Part shown: positions 22,961 to 26,732 of the stretch, in pieces
Numbering within the stretch: position 1 is the first letter of the stretch
How the letters are laid out: the number at the start of each line of letters is the position of its first letter
NCBI GenBank assembly: GCA_029261435.1
Contig: JAJDBI010000230.1
Location: forward strand, 1-26,732
Direction: 5' to 3'
DNA from: Nitrospinaceae bacterium
Lineage (GTDB): Bacteria > Nitrospinota > Nitrospinia > Nitrospinales > VA-1
Length of the DNA stretch: 26,732 bases
Program-made: the position numbers and the translations under genes
The notes under the pieces: generated by a model
The model's database searches: none
What the model was told of the DNA's origin: nothing
Seen by the model: only the letters and a program-made list of their open reading frames with translations

Positions 22961-24115
22961 TCAAGCGGAGGATGGGGGAATGAAATCCCGTTTTTTAACC
23001 CACTTATCTTTTTGCACAATGTTAACACGGGTTCCCAAAGGAACCATTTTAGCGAGGAAGTGCAAGTACCATTCTTGAATGTTAGGACAACCAGCACTGC
23101 CGTTACGCCAGTCGAAGTTTTTCTTGAAAAATTCGTTGACCTTTCCCGCATTGACACCGTGGATACCGTAACTACCGGGAACCGGTTCCCCCAACCGTTT
23201 CATGCCCATCCACCAGTGTCCAATTTCATGGTCTTTATGACCAAAAGGTATCGCCCGTACCCGTGTTTTCCCATCTATGGTTTCTTTTTTATACCAGGTA
23301 GGTTTGTAAGCCTTATTCTTTATTTCATATTCTCCCACTGGAGTTTCTTCCCCGGCCCGTCCGAATATACTTTCTATTTCCATGATTTCTTCATCATTGT
23401 AATAAACTCTCAGGACACCACTTTCAACGATACCCAAAAGGTACCAGAGTTGAGGATTTTTATGGTTGAAAGAAGCCACATCCTTCTTGTTGTACTTCAA
23501 GGTCATAGTCTGACCGGAACGGACATAAGCTGCTCGTTGGTTGTTATAAACCTGTTTGAGAATGTACTTCAGGTTTTCCGTAACTTTGTTATTCAAAATC
23601 ATCTGCTCAATCTGCATGCTGAGCTCGGCATTGAACTGGCGAGTCTCTTCCAACTCTACAGAAGTTAAAGTAAGATCCTCCCGTATCTGCTCCACTTCCT
23701 CCTTGGAGACTAGACCCACCTTATTCAAACTCTGATACCAGGCAACATCTACTTTTTTTTGGGTTTGTGTACCCAGAGCAAACTGATAAACCAGAACGCC
23801 GCTGACAATTAAAACTCCAATAGTAGTGGCTACCAGCTTGAGAGTCTGTTTGACTTTGTTGGATAAGCGATATCTGGCAACTTCAAATTTTACTTTTTTA
23901 TTTTTTTGTTCCAAAGCACCGAAAGTTGCGTTGGTAAATTTTTCCAACACACGGTGTTCAAGTCGGGAAAGAGTGCGGGTATTACTTCGAAGTTTTTCTA
24001 TAATCCAATACAGGTTTTCGCGGGTCTTGCGGTCATAACTCCCATTAGGATCTTTATTACCAATCAGGTTGTATTCGGTAATAGTTAATACTGTAAGCTT
24101 GCTATTAGAATTCAT
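22961..24115 (-). CDS. Membrane-anchored L,D-transpeptidase (YkuD) with bactofilin-shared N-terminal domain
   Basis: A 384-residue bitopic protein. Residues 6-72 form a domain also present in the neighbouring bactofilin. A basic stretch and one transmembrane helix (about 91-114) follow. A coiled coil (about 136-180) then leads to the YkuD domain (about 220-370). The catalytic signature is HGVN (His319) and NGSAGCPN (Cys343), the S-x-G-C-x-N variant. The catalytic domain would be periplasmic and the N-terminal domain cytoplasmic (positive-inside rule). The enzyme should form 3-3 peptidoglycan crosslinks or attach proteins to peptidoglycan. The gene lies 155 bases after the bactofilin gene on the same strand. 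The ribosome site is weak and a stable hairpin (24135-24178) lies just upstream. Confidence 0.85.
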   Translation of the reverse strand: MNSNSKLTVLTITEYNLIGNKDPNGSYDRKTRENLYWIIEKLRSNTRTLSRLEHRVLEKFTNATFGALEQKNKKVKFEVARYRLSNKVKQTLKLVATTIGVLIVSGVLVYQFALGTQTQKKVDVAWYQSLNKVGLVSKEEVEQIREDLTLTSVELEETRQFNAELSMQIEQMILNNKVTENLKYILKQVYNNQRAAYVRSGQTMTLKYNKKDVASFNHKNPQLWYLLGIVESGVLRVYYNDEEIMEIESIFGRAGEETPVGEYEIKNKAYKPTWYKKETIDGKTRVRAIPFGHKDHEIGHWWMGMKRLGEPVPGSYGIHGVNAGKVNEFFKKNFDWRNGSAGCPNIQEWYLHFLAKMVPLGTRVNIVQKDKWVKKRDFIPPSSA

Positions 24116-24134
24116 AAACCCAGCCCGCCGAAAT

Positions 24135-24178
24135 TTAAGGGAACTCTAGCAAATAGTGATTTTTAGAGACGCCCTTAA
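24135..24178 (-). promoter_or_regulatory. Two-part hairpin in the leader of the L,D-transpeptidase gene
   Basis: TTAAGGG (24135-24141) pairs with CCCTTAA (24172-24178). Inside it CTCTA (24144-24148) pairs with TAGAG (24164-24168), leaving a 15-base loop. It ends about 20 bases before the ATG and has no U run, so it is more likely a leader or operator element than a terminator. Confidence 0.35.
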
Positions 24179-24233
24179 GCGCATAGTTCTTCAAAAAGGA
24201 GGATACAACTTTGCTAGTCTATCCGGGAACTCT
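24139..24233. repeat. Repeated elements between bactofilin and L,D-transpeptidase genes
   Basis: GGGAACTCT occurs at 24139-24147 and again at 24225-24233 in direct orientation. In addition CTAGCAAA (24146-24153) and TTTGCTAG (24210-24217) are inverted copies. Together they suggest a duplicated binding site or alternative RNA pairing in this 155-base spacer. One arm overlaps the hairpin nearer the start codon. Confidence 0.35.
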
Positions 24234-24270
24234 TTAGTATTCAACAAGATAAATTAAAGTCGGAATAAAT

Positions 24271-24822
24271 TCAGCCGGTTTTTCTCACGGCATCGCCAGG
24301 CAAGCAGAGAAATCTTGACTGTTTGATGTTCGGCATGGAACAGCGGCCATCAAAAACAGCACCTTTTTCTATAATGAAGCTGGGGGAATGGATGTCGCCC
24401 TTGATCTCAGCATCTTTGGTGATTTTTATTTTGTGAGTGGCCCGAATATCACCGAAAACCTTGCCCTTGCACATTACCACTTCTGCAGCAATATTGGCCG
24501 CAACCGTTGCGGTTTTTTCTATAAGAACTGCCTGAGCAATAATTTGTCCTTCAAAGTTTCCCGATACCTGCACTTTGCCGTTGTGCGTGATTGTTTCCCG
24601 GGTTTCCGTATTCTTTTCCAGAAGGATTCCAAAATTGGCTTTATTAAAGATTCGGAACAGTTTTTTCTCCGCCCGCGAGCAGTTTTTCTTTTTATGATTT
24701 AGTTTTTCAATGATGGCACAAAGCTTTTCACGGGTTTCCTGATTGTATACACCATTCCATTTTCGAGTTTCCAGAAAATCGAATTCTGCCGGGGTGAGCA
24801 CTCTGAAGTTCTGTTTATCCAT
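24271..24822 (-). CDS. Bactofilin (polymer-forming cytoskeletal protein) with N-terminal domain shared with L,D-transpeptidase
   Basis: A 183-residue cytosolic protein. Residues 5-71 form the same domain as in the L,D-transpeptidase. Residues about 79-168 form the bactofilin beta-helix with a roughly 17-residue hydrophobic repeat pattern: VQVSGNFEGQIIAQAVLIEK, ATVAANIAAEVV, GKVFGDIRA, IKITKDAEIKGDIHS and FIIEKGAVFDGRCSM. Bactofilins polymerise without nucleotide and localise cell-wall enzymes or ParA systems. The N-terminal domain is much longer than the short disordered tail usual in bactofilins. The gene begins eight bases after the stop of the ParA-like gene, without an obvious ribosome site, so it is probably coupled to it. 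Confidence 0.88.
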   Translation of the reverse strand: MDKQNFRVLTPAEFDFLETRKWNGVYNQETREKLCAIIEKLNHKKKNCSRAEKKLFRIFNKANFGILLEKNTETRETITHNGKVQVSGNFEGQIIAQAVLIEKTATVAANIAAEVVMCKGKVFGDIRATHKIKITKDAEIKGDIHSPSFIIEKGAVFDGRCSMPNIKQSRFLCLPGDAVRKTG

Positions 24823-24830
24823 ATGTGATT

Positions 24831-26147
24831 TTAACCGAGGCTACTGGCAATTCTGTTGAAGCGACTCATCCAGCTCCCTTTTCCATTTTTTTGCAAAAAT
24901 TGAAGAATTTCATCATTGCTATTGGAAAGGGTCGGACTAAATTCGTTTTCGCTAATGATGTTTTCTGCAACAAGGTTGATGCAATTCGAAAGGGCGCTGT
25001 CTTTATCGTAAAACAAGGTGCCGCGGTTGTTAGTGATATTGATGATCTTATGATGAGGAACCATCCCAACCAAATGGATCCTGTCCTTGTATTCGTCAAA
25101 CCGGTCCAGAGTATCGAGATACTCCCGCAACTGATCGAGACAGTTTGCAATTTCCCCGGACTTCTGACAACGATTAAAAATGATTCCGAATTTTTTGTTG
25201 GCCAGGGTTTCTGTCACCGCCGCCTCACCTTTTGAAGCAATCATACGATTGACATAAGCTTTGTCCAGTCCGGATAGCCTTCCCTGTCGATAGTCTTCAT
25301 AAAAATCTTCATAATAATCAATGAAGGAATGCAAGGCGTCAATACTACCGTTGACCGCAATATTATTGCTCATGTCAAAAATAAAAAGAACCTGATCAAT
25401 CGAATTCATCAAAGAGGAAAGGTGGTTCACTCCCCCTGCCGGCGTATCGAGAATCACATAATTGAACCGCTCTATCAAGTCATTGACAAATTCCAGAAAA
25501 AGAAGGAGAAATGCCGGCTCATTGATTCGTTTGCGATGATTTCTTTTACCCAGAATAGGAACCTCACCACCCAGCAACGAAAATTTAAACTCTTCAATAT
25601 AGTTGATGTATTCATCGGCCGTTGGTCTGGAGTTGGCTTCATGCTTTTTGAGGATCTGTTTAAACTGCACCATATCTATTTTTTTCAGGATCGGTCTGAG
25701 AGTCCTGATCTGCCCTACTGTGTATATCTGGCTTCGTTCCAAAAATAGCTCGTGCAACTCGTTACCAAAGGGGAACTCAGAAAAATGGAATAATTCCATA
25801 TTCAGGGTTTTGTATAAAGCCAAGCCCTTTTCAAGTTGCGGATGGTCTCTTTTAATTTCCTTATCCAGATTAGCCTGAAAAATAGTGAGGATGCGGTAAA
25901 TCGATTGTAAAAAATCAACCTGATAAGTTTTATTGGCCAGGGTTTCAAACAAATCATAAAAAGTTTTTTGCGGATGACTCTCAAGAATGCTGGAAATGGT
26001 GGGAAGCCTGAGATCAAGGTCGAACAAGCACACGCTGTCATGGGTCAACGAATTGCCCAGTGAACGTGTCAACGCTGCGGCCGTGTTGATGGACAAGGTA
26101 GTTTTCCCTATCCCTCCTTTGGGACCTATGATTGAAATAACTGGCAT
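24831..26147 (-). CDS. ParA/MinD-type ATPase with a large internal insertion
   Basis: A 438-residue cytosolic P-loop ATPase. The deviant Walker A is GPKGGIGKTT with signature Lys10 and Lys15, so it belongs to the ParA/MinD/SIMIBI class that dimerises with ATP. LFDLDLRLPTIS (41-52) is the switch I region, and the Walker B-like strand is VILDTPAG with Asp234. In ordinary ParA/MinD this aspartate comes some 100 residues after the P-loop. Here about 110 extra residues (roughly 65-205), mostly helical and charged, are inserted. FIFDMSNNIAVNG and GIIFNRC (the base-recognition strand) follow. The C-terminus ends basic (SWMSRFNRIASSLG), a possible membrane- or DNA-binding amphipathic helix. GAGGA (26156-26160) precedes the ATG, which directly abuts the rsmI stop. 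Confidence 0.85.
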   Translation of the reverse strand: MPVISIIGPKGGIGKTTLSINTAAALTRSLGNSLTHDSVCLFDLDLRLPTISSILESHPQKTFYDLFETLANKTYQVDFLQSIYRILTIFQANLDKEIKRDHPQLEKGLALYKTLNMELFHFSEFPFGNELHELFLERSQIYTVGQIRTLRPILKKIDMVQFKQILKKHEANSRPTADEYINYIEEFKFSLLGGEVPILGKRNHRKRINEPAFLLLFLEFVNDLIERFNYVILDTPAGGVNHLSSLMNSIDQVLFIFDMSNNIAVNGSIDALHSFIDYYEDFYEDYRQGRLSGLDKAYVNRMIASKGEAAVTETLANKKFGIIFNRCQKSGEIANCLDQLREYLDTLDRFDEYKDRIHLVGMVPHHKIINITNNRGTLFYDKDSALSNCINLVAENIISENEFSPTLSNSNDEILQFLQKNGKGSWMSRFNRIASSLG

Positions 26148-26732
26148 TTAACTCTTCCTCTTTTTTTTTCCCGCCCCGGCGATCACCACAGTGATCTCAC
26201 CTTTCCAGTTTCGTGTCAGGGTTGAAAGTTCTTCCAGGTTTCCTCGAATCACTTCTTCATACATTTTAGTCAGTTCGCGGGTAATAGCCACTTTTCGATC
26301 ACCAAAAAATCGATAGAGGTCCTGCAGTGTTTTTTCTATGCGGTTGGGCGATTCAAATAAAACTATGGTACGCGTTTCATTTGCCAGATTCTCCAACATC
26401 GTCGTGCGCCCTTTTTTCCTTGGGAGGAATCCCTCAAAAATAAACCGATCCATGGGTAGACCCGAAACGGTTAATGCCGCCAATAATGCTGAAGGACCAG
26501 GGATAGAATAAATAGAAACCCCTTCTTCAATAGCAGCGTTCACCAAATGATAATGTGGGTCAGAAATTCCGGGTGTTCCTGCATCTGAAACCAAGGCAAG
26601 GTCGTTGCCTTTTTTGAGCCGCTCGATGAACTCCCTGGCTTTTTTAATCTTATTAAAACTGTTGTAACTGGAAAGGGGTGTTTGAATTTCATACCTGTTC
26701 AACAAAATCTTTGTTCTACGGGTATCTTCGGC
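26148..26732 (-). CDS. rsmI: 16S rRNA 2'-O-ribose methyltransferase RsmI (5' truncated by window)
   Basis: RsmI methylates C1402 of 16S rRNA using SAM. The open frame runs off the window; the visible part starts AEDTRRTKILL, about 45 residues into the usual protein. The tetrapyrrole-methylase-type fold is evident from LALVSDAGTPGISDPH, YSIPGPSALLAAL, FEGFLPRKKGR, IVLFESPNRI and VAITRELTKMYEE, all RsmI signatures. It ends in a Lys/Arg-rich tail (GKKKRKS), slightly shorter at the C-terminus than E. coli RsmI. The stop codon directly adjoins the ParA-like start (TAAATG), so rsmI, the ParA-like gene and the bactofilin gene are likely in one transcript. Confidence 0.95.
   Translation of the reverse strand, partial: AEDTRRTKILLNRYEIQTPLSSYNSFNKIKKAREFIERLKKGNDLALVSDAGTPGISDPHYHLVNAAIEEGVSIYSIPGPSALLAALTVSGLPMDRFIFEGFLPRKKGRTTMLENLANETRTIVLFESPNRIEKTLQDLYRFFGDRKVAITRELTKMYEEVIRGNLEELSTLTRNWKGEITVVIAGAGKKKRKS

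Noticed and set aside
23012..23668. 218-codon + strand open frame antisense to the L,D-transpeptidase gene
   Set aside because: The opposite strand has a clear YkuD protein with catalytic motifs; this frame shows no family signature and is a compositional shadow.

Overview
The window is a 26.7 kb piece of a diderm (Gram-negative) bacterial chromosome of moderate, slightly AT-leaning base composition. Lnt, an LptM-like lipoprotein, several lipobox proteins, a TolC/RND efflux system and a flagellar rod-type protein all require an outer membrane. Many starts are preceded by GGAG-type ribosome sites, and TTG and GTG starts are used. No marker fixes the phylum. The mixture (bactofilin/ParA, DUF547, heavy-metal efflux, short NAGS-type acetyltransferase) would fit a marine Nitrospinota or deltaproteobacteria-like lineage, but that is a low-confidence inference. 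I saw no rRNA, tRNA, CRISPR array, IS element or intact prophage.

Layout. 1-1512 (+): 3' end of lnt, coupled to a YdfG-type short-chain dehydrogenase. 1568-2401 (-): a lipoprotein made of two tandem CcmI-type C-terminal domains. 2457-3008 (+): a stand-alone unit for a small basic protein with a structured leader and a strong intrinsic terminator. 3115-5312: a single-domain response regulator convergent with a periplasmic-binding-domain histidine kinase. 5428-7968 (-): operon of a Tes/MJ0619-like radical SAM enzyme, a DUF547 lipoprotein and a MauE/DoxX-like membrane protein. It is divergent from 8138-9256 (+), which encodes a DipZ-type thioredoxin-like protein and a VTT/TVP38 membrane protein. 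An inverted repeat lies between the two arms.

9260-10961 (-): a possible replication module (short unknown protein, zinc-binding DnaC-like ATPase, Mu GemA-like protein). 11057-14240 (-): peroxiredoxin, an isolated FlgG-like protein, an N-acetylglutamate-synthase-type GNAT and a DUF484 protein, with a roughly 0.5 kb gene-poor stretch. 14460-21231 (-): heavy-metal efflux operon running from a His-rich CzcI-like protein through czcC and czcB to czcA.

21319-26732 (-): an LptM-like 37-residue lipoprotein and argH. Upstream of them lies a putative envelope-morphogenesis cluster: rsmI, a ParA/MinD-like ATPase with a large insertion, a bactofilin and a membrane-anchored L,D-transpeptidase. The most interesting observation is that the bactofilin and the L,D-transpeptidase share a gap-free N-terminal domain of about 67 residues (26 identities). 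Membrane topology would place this domain in the cytoplasm in both proteins. This suggests a dedicated adaptor linking a bactofilin scaffold, a ParA-type positioning ATPase and a peptidoglycan crosslinking enzyme.
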